Origin: a virus
Strand: one strand, 5' to 3'
Virus record (IMG/VR): IMGVR_UViG_3300010158_000116
Location: 1 to 45,656 of that record
Length of the DNA: 45,656 bases
A program made the translations under genes and the position numbers. This document shows, one piece after another, positions 7,154-14,529 of the stretch (positions are counted from its first letter, which is position 1; each line of letters begins with the position of its first letter). The notes beneath the pieces are model-generated. The model was not told the DNA's origin. It did not search any database and saw only the letters and a program-made list of their open reading frames with translations.

Positions 7154-7659
7154 ACGCTTGGTGTCCATAATTCCCCGTTGCGGAGAATCGGCGGAATATC
7201 GTCAATCGGCTGGTCGAGGGTGATGACCCTGATATTTGTTTCTGCAAACATTTGCTCGGCGGACTCGATACTGTCGTCCCAATGCGAGTTGTGGTGTGGC
7301 GAATTGTAGCGCACCACGGTTGTAATGCCCGCTTGAATAATTGCACGGGCGCAGTCGTGGCACGAAGCCCAAACCGCCACCATTGTCGCCCCACGGGTAA
7401 CAAGACCGTTTCGGGCGGCTTGATAAATCACATTGCGCTCGGCGTGTTCGACAAAGTGATACTTGGTTGGGCGTTGCCACCGCTCGGAAGATTTCACTAC
7501 GTCATTTGGAAAATCGTTCACCGCCAAAGCGAACAAATCGTTGCCGCCGTAAGTCAAACAAGCCGCATTTTGCGTCGAGGGGTCAGGGCTTTGCGCCGCC
7601 AAAAGCAGAACATATTTCATTTGCGGGTAAAAACCGCCTAGTTCCTGCGCCGTAGCCAT
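7150..7659 (-). CDS. dCMP-deaminase-like zinc enzyme
   Basis: 169 residues. The cytidine/deoxycytidylate deaminase signature is present: HAE at 72-74 (zinc His and catalytic Glu) and C100-H-D-C103 (zinc cysteines). The family deaminates dCMP to dUMP to supply dTMP synthesis, or acts on other amine-bearing bases; the exact substrate cannot be read here. The start chosen is MATAQELGG at 7659: TACCAT lies 6 bases before it (leaderless layout), and the extra upstream residues of the open frame overlap the neighbouring gene. Confidence 0.8.
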   Translation of the reverse strand: MATAQELGGFYPQMKYVLLLAAQSPDPSTQNAACLTYGGNDLFALAVNDFPNDVVKSSERWQRPTKYHFVEHAERNVIYQAARNGLVTRGATMVAVWASCHDCARAIIQAGITTVVRYNSPHHNSHWDDSIESAEQMFAETNIRVITLDQPIDDIPPILRNGELWTPSV

Positions 7660-7693
7660 TTCCAAATGGTAACAGGGTTGGGTGGTAAAAAAA

Positions 7694-7960
7694 TTATTCA
7701 CCAACGGTGGCGGACAACGAATCTGGGTCGTCCAAATCACAATGTTGAGCGTTGGTGCGAAGGTGCTTCCAAACGCCCTTTGGCATAACGACACAACCAC
7801 CGCAGTTTACGCACGTCTTGGCGTATTTTGCCACCCACGTTCGAATAAAAGCAGAGACAGCCCCAGAAGCGTATTCTTCCACGCTGACGTTTGTTTCCTT
7901 CGCCGCCGTTTCGAGAAATGTGTATTCTTCTTCAGTTAGGTCAATAACAAATGTGCCCAC
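7694..7960 (-). CDS. Small protein with Cys pair, possibly ribbon-helix-helix
   Basis: 88 residues. It begins with a strand and two helices (TFVIDLTEEEYTFLETAAKE) that would fit a ribbon-helix-helix or CopG-like fold, followed by CVNCGGC, a likely metal site. It starts at a GTG with TATTCT 7 bases upstream and no ribosome site. Possible small repressor; uncertain. Confidence 0.7.
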   Translation of the reverse strand: MGTFVIDLTEEEYTFLETAAKETNVSVEEYASGAVSAFIRTWVAKYAKTCVNCGGCVVMPKGVWKHLRTNAQHCDLDDPDSLSATVGE

Positions 7961-7981
7961 GGCTTACAGAATACCCTTTGA

Positions 7982-8404
7982 TTATTTCAAGTCGAGTGTT
8001 GCAAAACGACAGAGCGACAGGGGAATCTCCACAAAATCTTCTTCGCTTGTGTAGATTGTGCGCTTCTTCACAATCTTGGCGGTAGTGAAATCTTCTCCCC
8101 GCACCGCAAGAAAACGGGTTCGCTCGTCATTGAGCATAAGAAAATGATGGTTTGGCAAGGCAAACTTCAGTTTTCGGGCGGCAAAGTGAACGGCAGAGTA
8201 CGGAAATGTATTTCCCTTCCAACTGTGCTTGACTTCGACTTCCCAGCCAAACGTTTTACCACCACGGGTTCCGAGTAGGTCAATGCCGTAATCGTCGGGA
8301 TTTACCCACGCTTCGTAGCCTTTGACTTCGAGCCACGCAATCACTTGGTGCTTTGCCCCGTCATCAGCCTCATACAGCGAAGGACTGAAGGGCTTGGAAA
8401 CCAT
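7982..8404 (-). CDS. PD-(D/E)XK-type nuclease
   Basis: 140 residues. D42 in YGIDLLG and E57-V-K59 in GWEVEVKHSW form the D...ExK catalytic pattern of this nuclease superfamily, with an N-terminal helix (HQVIAWLEVKGYEAWVN) as in Holliday-junction-resolvase or restriction-type folds. Likely a DNA-processing nuclease. Leaderless start: TAGTGT 6 bases before the ATG, preceded by the recurring CAACCGTGG element. Confidence 0.7.
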   Translation of the reverse strand: MVSKPFSPSLYEADDGAKHQVIAWLEVKGYEAWVNPDDYGIDLLGTRGGKTFGWEVEVKHSWKGNTFPYSAVHFAARKLKFALPNHHFLMLNDERTRFLAVRGEDFTTAKIVKKRTIYTSEEDFVEIPLSLCRFATLDLK

Positions 8405-8453
8405 TTTGCCACACTACCACGGTTGGTGACTGCGTGTTGTAATTACGTCGTTG

Positions 8454-9647
8454 TTATTCCGCTACAACCGCAGTAATTGGGATACCGAGACGGTGCAGGG
8501 CTTCGTTGGGCATTTCGACACCCTCGACCCACTCTTCGTAAATGCTCTCTGGGGCGGAAAAACCGTAATCGCCCACCTTGAATTTTACCTTTGGTTGCTT
8601 GGGCGTGGATTCACGACCTTCCAAAACCTCAGTGAAATCTTCGTCGTCAAAGCCCGTGCCCTCCAGCGAATCAAGGCTCTTTAGAACGCTACCGAGTAGG
8701 TCGTTGTCGTAGGTTGCTTTGTCCGCCGTGCGGTTATCCGCTAGAACAATTTTGGCAGCCGCCACTTCGTCCACGTCCACCCAAACCACAGCAATTTCTG
8801 TCCACCCAAGGGCTGAGGCGGCGGCGGCGGTATGGTTGCCCTTCAAAATCTCGTTGGTGCGTCGGTTTACAACTACGGGGCGATACTGCCCCAAAACCCG
8901 CAAAGACTCGCTCACAGCCCCTATATCGCCCTCACGGGGGTTCTTGTGGTATCGGCGTAGTTCCGAGAGGGGGACAAGTTCTGTGGCTTCCAGCGTGTAT
9001 TCAGCGGGTTTAGAGGTCTTTGCTTCCTTGGCTTCCTTGGGCTTTGGCGGGCGAGGTTCCTTGGGAACGTCAAGTCGTGCCCGCAGTTCCTTGTTGATGG
9101 CGGCTTTTTTGTCCCCCACAACCTCGATAATGGAGTTCAACCAGATTTCGTGGAGTTCGTGGTCGAGTTGCGCCCGCCACGCCCCAATGCGAATTGGAAC
9201 ATTGAGGTTCTCGATTTCGTCGGTTTCGTTTTTGGGCTGGGAAACGCCTCCGCCGGACGATTCGGACTCAGATTCCAATTCTTCCAGTATTGACGGGTCG
9301 TAGCCAGTTCCTTCGAGGTCGGGCAGTTCCCGCAAAAGGTCAATCAGGTATTGGTTGTTGTAGGTGGCAATGTCCGAAGTGCGGTTGTCGGTAATAAGTA
9401 CCCGCAGAGCGTCACTTTCCGAGCCTTCGTAGCGAGTAATGGCGACTTCCTTCCAGCCCAACGACTTTGCCGCCTTCCAAGTGTGCGTTCCGGCAATGAT
9501 TATGTCGTTCCACACAACCACGGGTGAGTATTGCCCATTGACGGTGAGTGATTCGGCAATCGCCGCCACGTCGCCCATACGGGGGTTTGAGGGGTGGGGC
9601 TTGATTGAGTCAATGGCGACTTTTTCCGCCCGAACGTTGATAGCCAT
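8454..9647 (-). CDS. Tandem double ParB-like domain protein
   Basis: 397 residues with two ParB-like domains in one chain. The first (about 1-110) has IKPHPSNPR, QYSPVVVW and GTHTWKAAKSLGW; the second (about 215-330) has SELRRYHKNPR, QYRPVVVN and GNHTAAAASALGW. Both are followed by a conserved DNRT(S/A)D..TY(N/D)N segment, so the pair comes from duplication. In phages such domains occur in ParB-type nucleases and in proteins linked to DNA modification; newer work on ParB shows CTP binding. There is no helix-turn-helix, so it is not a full partition protein. Leaderless start: TAGCCT 6 bases before the ATG. Confidence 0.85.
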   Translation of the reverse strand: MAINVRAEKVAIDSIKPHPSNPRMGDVAAIAESLTVNGQYSPVVVWNDIIIAGTHTWKAAKSLGWKEVAITRYEGSESDALRVLITDNRTSDIATYNNQYLIDLLRELPDLEGTGYDPSILEELESESESSGGGVSQPKNETDEIENLNVPIRIGAWRAQLDHELHEIWLNSIIEVVGDKKAAINKELRARLDVPKEPRPPKPKEAKEAKTSKPAEYTLEATELVPLSELRRYHKNPREGDIGAVSESLRVLGQYRPVVVNRRTNEILKGNHTAAAASALGWTEIAVVWVDVDEVAAAKIVLADNRTADKATYDNDLLGSVLKSLDSLEGTGFDDEDFTEVLEGRESTPKQPKVKFKVGDYGFSAPESIYEEWVEGVEMPNEALHRLGIPITAVVAE

Positions 9648-9789
9648 ACAGCAAGGCTACCCCCCTTAGATAAAAAAGAGGGGTGGCACGACAACGAGAT
9701 AGGAGGAACCTATTGCGTGTCTGTTTGCCCCGCTGCCGTGCCGATAACAGTGTATCAGGGTTGAGTACCAACTGCAAGTTATTTATTAG
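9648..9789. other. Non-coding gap between tRNA-Gln and the double ParB gene
   Basis: 142 bases without a gene that I can support. It holds a C-rich/G-rich inverted repeat around 9659-9685, overlapping the leaderless promoter of the ParB gene, and an ATAGG-AGGAA-CCTAT inverted repeat at 9700-9714 on the plus strand that contains a perfect ribosome-binding-like core but leads only to a 15-codon frame. Confidence 0.4.
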
Positions 9790-9861
9790 CACGGGGGCAA
9801 GGACTCGAACCCTGAATGGCAGAGCCAAAATCTGCTGTGTTGCCAATTACACCACCCCCGT
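9790..9861 (-). tRNA. tRNA-Gln (anticodon TTG)
   Basis: 72 bases fold into a full cloverleaf on the minus strand: acceptor ACGGGGG/CCCCCGT, D arm GTGT/ACAC, anticodon stem GCAGA/TCTGC with loop TTTTGGC (anticodon TTG), T arm with TTCGAGT loop, discriminator G. The CCA end is not encoded. Confidence 0.95.
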
Positions 9862-9883
9862 AAGGCTTGTTCAGTGTATCGCC

Positions 9884-10849
9884 TTAGCGACGGGGGTAAT
9901 TGGATAATGAACGAAGAAGGTCGTCGGTAAAAAAGGACTTTTTGGTGTCTTGCGGAACGGTTGTGATTTCCTGCAGTTTCACGCCCTTCTCCTTGTCCCA
10001 CGTCAAGCCCAACTTCACGGCGTTATCCCACGTCGTGTTGATTTCGTAGACCGGCAGACGCATTGAGGGGTTCAAAATGTGCATTGCGATAGCCGCAGCC
10101 CAATTGTGGTGTCCGTCGAGAACGTGACCGTCCGAGGTGACAAGGATTCGCTGGTCGTCGGGGTAGCCACCCTTCTTCAAATACGATTCCAAAATTCCAC
10201 CAGCCTTACGCCCGTTGATTTCTTTCTGAATAGGCTTTAGGTCTTCGGGGTTCACTTCTTTTTTAGTGAAAGTAATGCCGTGCTTGTCGCCCAGCCATTT
10301 CAAAAACTCAGGACGCTCGTTTGATTCAATTTGTGGCATTTTGATTCGGGCAAAGCCCTTGCCATTGTGTCCAATGAGATATGTGCCCATAAGACGCAGT
10401 TCGGTAATGTCGAGCGGTGACTTTCCGCCGAGGTGCGCCATTGCTTTGATAATGTCGGGAAATGACGTGCGTGTAATTTCGGGGTCACGACCACGCCTCA
10501 ATGCACGGGCGATATTGGAAGCCATTTCCTTTATTTCTTCGGGCGTTTTACCAGCCGTTGTGTGTGGGCCGTGTTCCGGTTGCTTGCGATTAGCGGGAGT
10601 TTTGGAATTCGGATTGGTCTTCGGTGCTTTAAGTCCGTTTCTACTAGCGGGGGCAGGCTTGGGCTTTGCCTCCGTTTTCGGTTGAGGCATTTCCTCACGG
10701 GTGGACTGATAACGGTCTTCGGAAACTTGATTACGGGCTGGGTCGGATTGACGCTCAGGTTGAGCCGTGGTGTGCCCCTTGACACCAGACCCCTCGCCAC
10801 CCTTGGCGACGTGCGACAAAAGACTGTCGATAGAGAATGGCGTTTTCAT
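9884..10849 (-). CDS. Tagged ParB-fold protein with tag-like elements at both ends
   Basis: 321 residues. The N-terminus has a PFSIDSLLSHVA leader and KGGEGSGVKGH tag, then a long Pro/Lys/Gln-rich linker (about 25-105). The C-terminal half contains a ParB/sulfiredoxin-like domain with the signature VTSDGHVLDGHHNWAA near residue 255. The last 20 residues (FFTDDLLRSLSNYP) repeat the leader seen in the pentapeptide protein (FSTSELLRPLSNYP), so a tag leader stands at the C-terminus as well. The ATG at 10849 has TATCCT 7 bases upstream. The open frame continues upstream through the tRNA-Ala gene and is not real there. The gene lies between two tRNA genes. Confidence 0.85.
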   Translation of the reverse strand: MKTPFSIDSLLSHVAKGGEGSGVKGHTTAQPERQSDPARNQVSEDRYQSTREEMPQPKTEAKPKPAPASRNGLKAPKTNPNSKTPANRKQPEHGPHTTAGKTPEEIKEMASNIARALRRGRDPEITRTSFPDIIKAMAHLGGKSPLDITELRLMGTYLIGHNGKGFARIKMPQIESNERPEFLKWLGDKHGITFTKKEVNPEDLKPIQKEINGRKAGGILESYLKKGGYPDDQRILVTSDGHVLDGHHNWAAAIAMHILNPSMRLPVYEINTTWDNAVKLGLTWDKEKGVKLQEITTVPQDTKKSFFTDDLLRSLSNYPRR

Positions 10850-10862
10850 ACCCCCAAGGATA
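10850..10862 (-). promoter_or_regulatory. Leaderless promoter -10 box TATCCT
   Basis: TATCCT (10857-10862, minus strand), 7 bases before the ATG at 10849; same layout as the other tagged genes. Confidence 0.55.
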
Positions 10863-10887
10863 CAGAACGATTTTTGAAATCCAATTG

Positions 10888-10960
10888 TGGAGAGTAAGGG
10901 ACTCGAACCCTTGACCCCCTGCTTGCAAAGCAGGTGTTCTACCAACTGAACTAACTCCCC
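10888..10960 (-). tRNA. tRNA-Ala (anticodon TGC)
   Basis: 73 bases form a complete cloverleaf on the minus strand: acceptor GGGGAGT/ACTCTCC (one G-T pair), D arm GTTC/GAAC, anticodon stem CCTGC/GCAGG with loop TTTGCAA (anticodon TGC), T arm AAGGG/CCCTT with TTCGAGT loop. No encoded CCA. Confidence 0.95.
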
Positions 10961-10967
10961 AAATTCG

Positions 10968-11069
10968 TCACATCACTCTAGCAACCCTGTTATTGTTCTT
11001 CTCGCCGTCAAATAACACGGTCTTCGCTGGAAAGTCTGGCGTTGTAATCAAACTGAAGCAATCCGACAC
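10968..11069 (-). CDS. Possible small protein, 33 residues
   Basis: A GTG-started frame beginning MSDCFSLITTPDFPAKTVLF with a mixed, protein-like composition, ending 7 bases before the tRNA-Ala gene. There is no clear ribosome site or leaderless box, and the same stretch may instead give a plus-strand RNA (see 10985-11114). Weak call. Confidence 0.25.
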   Translation of the reverse strand: MSDCFSLITTPDFPAKTVLFDGEKNNNRVARVM

Positions 11070-11114
11070 TGCAAAGGTTTAACGATTTACCCCCACTGCA
11101 AAGTGGGGGTTTTT
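10985..11114 (+). ncRNA. Candidate plus-strand small RNA
   Basis: A plus-strand intrinsic terminator at 11089-11114 has no plus-strand gene before it. An extended -10 element (TG-T-TATTGT, 10988-10996) stands about 95 bases upstream on the plus strand, which would give an RNA of about 110 bases. The -35 region is poor. The RNA would be antisense to the leader of the tRNA-Ala gene. Purely sequence-based. Confidence 0.3.
11089..11114 (+). terminator. Intrinsic terminator, plus-strand polarity
   Basis: Perfect 8-bp stem ACCCCCAC/GTGGGGGT (11089-11096 and 11103-11110) with loop TGCAAA, followed by a T-run on the plus strand (11110-11114). On the minus strand it directly follows the SNF2 gene stop but lacks a T-run, so there it could act only as a tract-less hairpin. 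Confidence 0.65.
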
Positions 11115-11117
11115 CGT

Positions 11118-13601
11118 TTATTGCGCCATTCCTCGCTGAGCAAGCGCAACAAGAAGGTCGCCCAACAATGAGTTGTCTTCTTGCTCGTCGTCGTCCGAGC
11201 CGTCAATGGCACGGTTCACGATTCCCCGCTTGCGCTCGATAAGAGCCGCAATGTCTTCGTCAATCGTGTTCTGCGTGAGCATTAGCCAACCCGTCACGGA
11301 GTCTGTCTGACCGATACGGTGGCAACGGTCTACCGCTTGTTCCATATCGGCGGGAGTCCAACCTTGCTCGATAAACAGCACGTCGCTCGCTGCAGTCAGG
11401 GTCAGACCAACGCCAGCCGCCTTGATTTGGCAGGCGATTACCTTCTGGTCGTCTGACTGTTGAAATGCGTCCACGGCTTCCTGACGCTTCTTCATAGACA
11501 CGCCACCCTGAATCTTGCAATTGCCCGCAAAGTTATCGGCAACCATATCCACGACTTCCGTGTGCCAACCAAAGACAACCAACTTTTTGTCCTGAGCAAG
11601 AAAATCCCGAATCCATTGCTCAGCCGCCTTCATCTTCGCCTTGGCTGCGAGTTGCTTTAACGTCGAAATAGAAACAAGGTGTTCTGCGCCACGGGCACGA
11701 AGGGCACGTTGCCACGCTTCGTTCTGCGCTTCCTTGTCGGACGCACCGGACTCACGGGCAATGCGAAGAGCCTCTTCCGAGAGATACTTCACAATGTCGG
11801 CTTCCGCCTTCTTGTATTCCTTCATAATGTTCTTGTCGCCCTCAACGAGAACTTCAGACCACATCTTCGGGGGCAACTCGGTCAGCACGTCAGCCTTGCG
11901 ACGGCGAACGTAACAGGTCGCACGGAGTTTGCGATTGAGCGAGGCAAGGGTGCGAGCGTTTGAGCGTCCGTAGGCGTTGCGGAATTGCGACGACCCACCG
12001 AAATCGCCCAAGCGGTTCAGCACTTTCAACTGCGTCATTAGTTCAAGGGGTTGGTTTACGATTGCCGTTCCCGATAGGCAGATACGAACGCCGTCGTCCG
12101 TCACTTTCTCGGAAAGCGAGATACACGCCTTGGCACGAATCGTGCTTCCGTTTTTGATGTAGTGGCTCTCGTCCAAGACCAAGCCCCTGATGTTGCCAAA
12201 CTTGGAATACCAATGGTCGAGAATGTCGTAGTTCACGACGTAGATGTCAGCGTCGGGGAGGTTTCCGGACGTGCCCGACAGCACAGCGACCCGAACGCCG
12301 TCAATCCACCTCTCAGCCTCTCGCTTCCAATTTATTTTGAGCGAAGCGGGAACGACCACGACTGCGGGAAAAGCGTTAGCCGCTTTGAGAACGCCCAAGC
12401 CCTGCGGGGTCTTGCCTAATCCCATTTCGTCGCCAATCAGAACGCCCTCATTACCTTCACGAACCTTGGTGAACTTGCCGTCGGCATACTCAAAGCCCAT
12501 AGCCCGCATTGCATAGCGAACGCCCGCACGTTGGTAGGGAAACAGTTGAAGGTTGGGCTTACCAAACCCTTCAATAATCAACTCAGCGTCGCTGGCGGAC
12601 GACGAGGCAATAATGTCTCGAACGTCAGCGGCTTCTTGGAGAAGAGCCATTGCGTCGGGGGTGACGACAGCCTCTTGCAGTGTTACAAAAGCCAGCACTT
12701 CGTCGGCGGCTTCGATTGGAACAAGCCACGCTCGCTTTGACGGATTCCACGACGAACCAGGCATTTGCCTAACGAGCGAAATGGTCTGAGCGTCGTAAGG
12801 GAATGAAAGCGCAAAGTTACGTTCGTGAACGCTGACGACTGAGCCGTTGCCCATATCAACGTCGGGCAAATCCTTCACTTCGTCGGTGAGGGTGATGTTG
12901 TATTCCTCGGCAATCTTGCGGACAAAACCCACACATTCCTTGGAGACAATCCACAACTTTTTTGCGCTATCCCAACGGCGATTGGGAATCGTGCGAACTG
13001 CGTCCACAATGTTCGGGTTGTAGTCGAAGCGAAGGGCGATTGACCCCTCTAAGATGAAGGCGTGACCGGCTGGCTCGGCGGGATTAGCGGACGTGTCTAC
13101 CTCGTTGAGAATCGCCGTTGCACGTTCAGTGATTGGAATGTTGTAGCGACCAGCCCAAGTGACGACTGAGCCATACTTCGCCACGCTGACTTGCCAGCCT
13201 CGAAGGTCACGATTCCAAATCGCACCCAAGCCGGACTTCGGATAGGCAATGTCGCCGTAGGGCAAGAAAACCAGCACCTTGCCACCACGAACGTCAATGC
13301 AACGAATGTCGTCTGCACCACGGGCTTCCGGTGGTTCGGGAATGGCGGTGTAGTCAATTCCGCTCTTAGACAACTGACCCTGATACTTGTGAAGCATTGT
13401 CCACGCCTTGCGCTGAAGGGCTGGTGTCCACACTTCGGGCGGGGTGCTGGCAAGTTTCTTGCCAAACTTCGAATCAGTGCCGTTGAAACCTTGACCGTCG
13501 CTAGACGACGCACCGTCGCAACGGGCGGCTATCGCTTGGATAGCGGAAACGAGAATGGGATTTGGTGTGTGAGCGGTGGTTTGCTCTAGAGTCATAGTCA
13601 T
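11118..13601 (-). CDS. SNF2-family helicase with N-terminal HARP-like repeats
   Basis: 827 residues. The C-terminal two thirds is a SNF2 ATPase: Walker A GDEMGLGKT (about residue 390), DEAH-box variant DESH, motif III LSGTA, and motif VI QAVDRCHRIGQTD. The first 320 residues hold two or three HARP-like repeats (ALRFDYNPNIVDAVRTIP with RRWDSAKKLWIV; NFALSFPYDAQTISLVRQMP with SSWNPSKRAWLV), as in SMARCAL1-type annealing helicases, which rewind DNA and remodel forks. Probably a phage replication or recombination helicase. Start: of three in-frame ATGs, the one at 13601 lies 6 bases after TAAAGT, so it would be the first codon of a leaderless message; the ATG at 13607 touches the -10 box. Confidence 0.9.
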   Translation of the reverse strand: MTMTLEQTTAHTPNPILVSAIQAIAARCDGASSSDGQGFNGTDSKFGKKLASTPPEVWTPALQRKAWTMLHKYQGQLSKSGIDYTAIPEPPEARGADDIRCIDVRGGKVLVFLPYGDIAYPKSGLGAIWNRDLRGWQVSVAKYGSVVTWAGRYNIPITERATAILNEVDTSANPAEPAGHAFILEGSIALRFDYNPNIVDAVRTIPNRRWDSAKKLWIVSKECVGFVRKIAEEYNITLTDEVKDLPDVDMGNGSVVSVHERNFALSFPYDAQTISLVRQMPGSSWNPSKRAWLVPIEAADEVLAFVTLQEAVVTPDAMALLQEAADVRDIIASSSASDAELIIEGFGKPNLQLFPYQRAGVRYAMRAMGFEYADGKFTKVREGNEGVLIGDEMGLGKTPQGLGVLKAANAFPAVVVVPASLKINWKREAERWIDGVRVAVLSGTSGNLPDADIYVVNYDILDHWYSKFGNIRGLVLDESHYIKNGSTIRAKACISLSEKVTDDGVRICLSGTAIVNQPLELMTQLKVLNRLGDFGGSSQFRNAYGRSNARTLASLNRKLRATCYVRRRKADVLTELPPKMWSEVLVEGDKNIMKEYKKAEADIVKYLSEEALRIARESGASDKEAQNEAWQRALRARGAEHLVSISTLKQLAAKAKMKAAEQWIRDFLAQDKKLVVFGWHTEVVDMVADNFAGNCKIQGGVSMKKRQEAVDAFQQSDDQKVIACQIKAAGVGLTLTAASDVLFIEQGWTPADMEQAVDRCHRIGQTDSVTGWLMLTQNTIDEDIAALIERKRGIVNRAIDGSDDDEQEDNSLLGDLLVALAQRGMAQ

Positions 13602-13613
13602 ACCCATACTTTA
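13602..13613 (-). promoter_or_regulatory. Leaderless promoter with recurring CAACCGTGG element
   Basis: TAAAGT at 13608-13613 (minus strand), preceded by CTCAACCGTGG. Spacing to the ATG at 13601 is 6 bases. Confidence 0.55.
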
Positions 13614-13685
13614 CCACGGTTGAGAGGCAGAATCTAGTTATTTTGGGCGGTTACAAGAGATTTCTTATAACCTAGGCGGAATTGC

Positions 13686-13949
13686 CTACTTACCTCGGTT
13701 GTGGTGTTTGAACAAGGCTTGCTCGGTGGTGTTAGCCCACTCCGCAATCGTGCGCCAAGTAATTCCGTGTTCACGGAGACGGGTGACGGTCTGGCGACGG
13801 TCAATTCCCAACTCCACGACCTTCTTCTCGCTATCACGCATTTGCTTGCATACGTCCTGAATGTGTTGTAGCAGTGAAGCGACTTCGGGCGAGTAGTCCT
13901 CGTCAATCGTCTTGCGGGTGGGTAGCGGGGTCATAGGGTCTTTGGGCAT
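13686..13949 (-). CDS. Small helix-turn-helix protein
   Basis: 87 residues. An N-terminal amphipathic helix (VASLLQHIQDVCKQMRDSEK) is followed by RQTVTRLREHGITWRTIAEW, a helix-turn-helix with the WRTIAEWANTTEQAL recognition part. Probable DNA-binding regulator of a phage operon. A Shine-Dalgarno AAAGGA precedes the ATG, and a promoter (TAGACA - 18 bp - TACACT) lies at 13974-14003. Confidence 0.8.
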   Translation of the reverse strand: MPKDPMTPLPTRKTIDEDYSPEVASLLQHIQDVCKQMRDSEKKVVELGIDRRQTVTRLREHGITWRTIAEWANTTEQALFKHHNRGK

Positions 13950-13973
13950 TGGAGTATTCCTTTCGCACGGTTG

Positions 13974-14003
13974 AGTGTAGTCGGGTTTGGAACGGGCTGT
14001 CTA
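13974..14003 (-). promoter_or_regulatory. Promoter: TAGACA - 18 bp - TACACT
   Basis: Minus-strand -35 TAGACA (13998-14003) and -10 TACACT (13974-13979), followed by CAACCGTGCG and the ribosome site of the helix-turn-helix gene. The -35 overlaps the stop of the upstream gene. Confidence 0.45.
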
Positions 14004-14147
14004 GTTGGTTTCAGAAGAATCGCTTTTTACCACTTCAGCGACCTTGCATTGGTTGGCGCAGAACCACTCCCCAGACACAAAAAATGCCCGAAGACGACAA
14101 AATAAGCAGTGACCTGCCTCGACTTCGGTGGGGACTAGATTTTCCAT
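14001..14147 (-). CDS. Small zinc-finger protein, 48 residues
   Basis: Contains HCLFCR and WFCANQCKVAEV, a four-ligand zinc site, in a 48-residue frame that fills the gap between the resolvase and the helix-turn-helix gene. TATAGT stands 6 bases before the ATG (leaderless layout), and GGGG is also close. Function unknown. Confidence 0.7.
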   Translation of the reverse strand: MENLVPTEVEAGHCLFCRLRAFFVSGEWFCANQCKVAEVVKSDSSETN

Positions 14148-14154
14148 AACCCCA

Positions 14155-14529
14155 CTATACCTCAATAATGGTAATTTCTAGTGCGTCCCGTCCGAACTGC
14201 GGTGCTAAAAACGTCAGTTTGGTAACTATGTTGGCGTTATCGTCAATCAACACGCCTGCGTCCACAATTCCGTCAATGGCGGCTTTGACCACAGGGAAAC
14301 AAGCCCCTACGTCTTGACGGTATCGAGCGTTCAGGACATACGGCTGAACCACGACCTCGATTTGTTCCAAATGTGGAACCATTGCGTCTTGCGCCAACTC
14401 GCAGAAAATCTGCCGCCAAGATTTCACTACTTTCGCCCGTGCGTGGTGGTGGACGGTGCGTTCCTTGTTGAGCGTGAAATCGGGGCGTTCTTCGTGAACA
14501 AGAACGTAGGACTTGGTTTTTTTGCTCAC
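14155..14529 (-). CDS. RusA-like Holliday junction resolvase
   Basis: 124 residues. The RusA signature is visible: D73 in RQDVGACFPVVKAAIDGIVD with K82, and the D96-D97 pair in VLIDDNANI. The family dimerises and cuts four-way DNA junctions with metal ions, used in recombination and in resolving branched DNA before packaging. The GTG start overlaps the stop of the HslV-like gene (GTGA). Confidence 0.85.
   Translation of the reverse strand: MSKKTKSYVLVHEERPDFTLNKERTVHHHARAKVVKSWRQIFCELAQDAMVPHLEQIEVVVQPYVLNARYRQDVGACFPVVKAAIDGIVDAGVLIDDNANIVTKLTFLAPQFGRDALEITIIEV

Noticed and set aside
9700-9764. Plus-strand 15-codon frame with a perfect AGGAGG-like site
   Set aside because: Too short, no promoter and no conserved context; the site is part of an inverted repeat.
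9610-9846. Minus-strand frame of 78 codons overlapping tRNA-Gln and the ParB start
   Set aside because: It overlaps a tRNA and the N-terminus of a clear gene, and the product has no protein-like features.
10850-10945. Upstream extension of the tagged ParB-like frame to 10945
   Set aside because: It reads through the tRNA-Ala gene and precedes a leaderless promoter; the family leader begins at 10849.
13634-13906. Minus-strand frame of 90 codons overlapping the helix-turn-helix gene
   Set aside because: It is in another frame of the gene at 13686-13949, which has a recognisable helix-turn-helix and a ribosome site.
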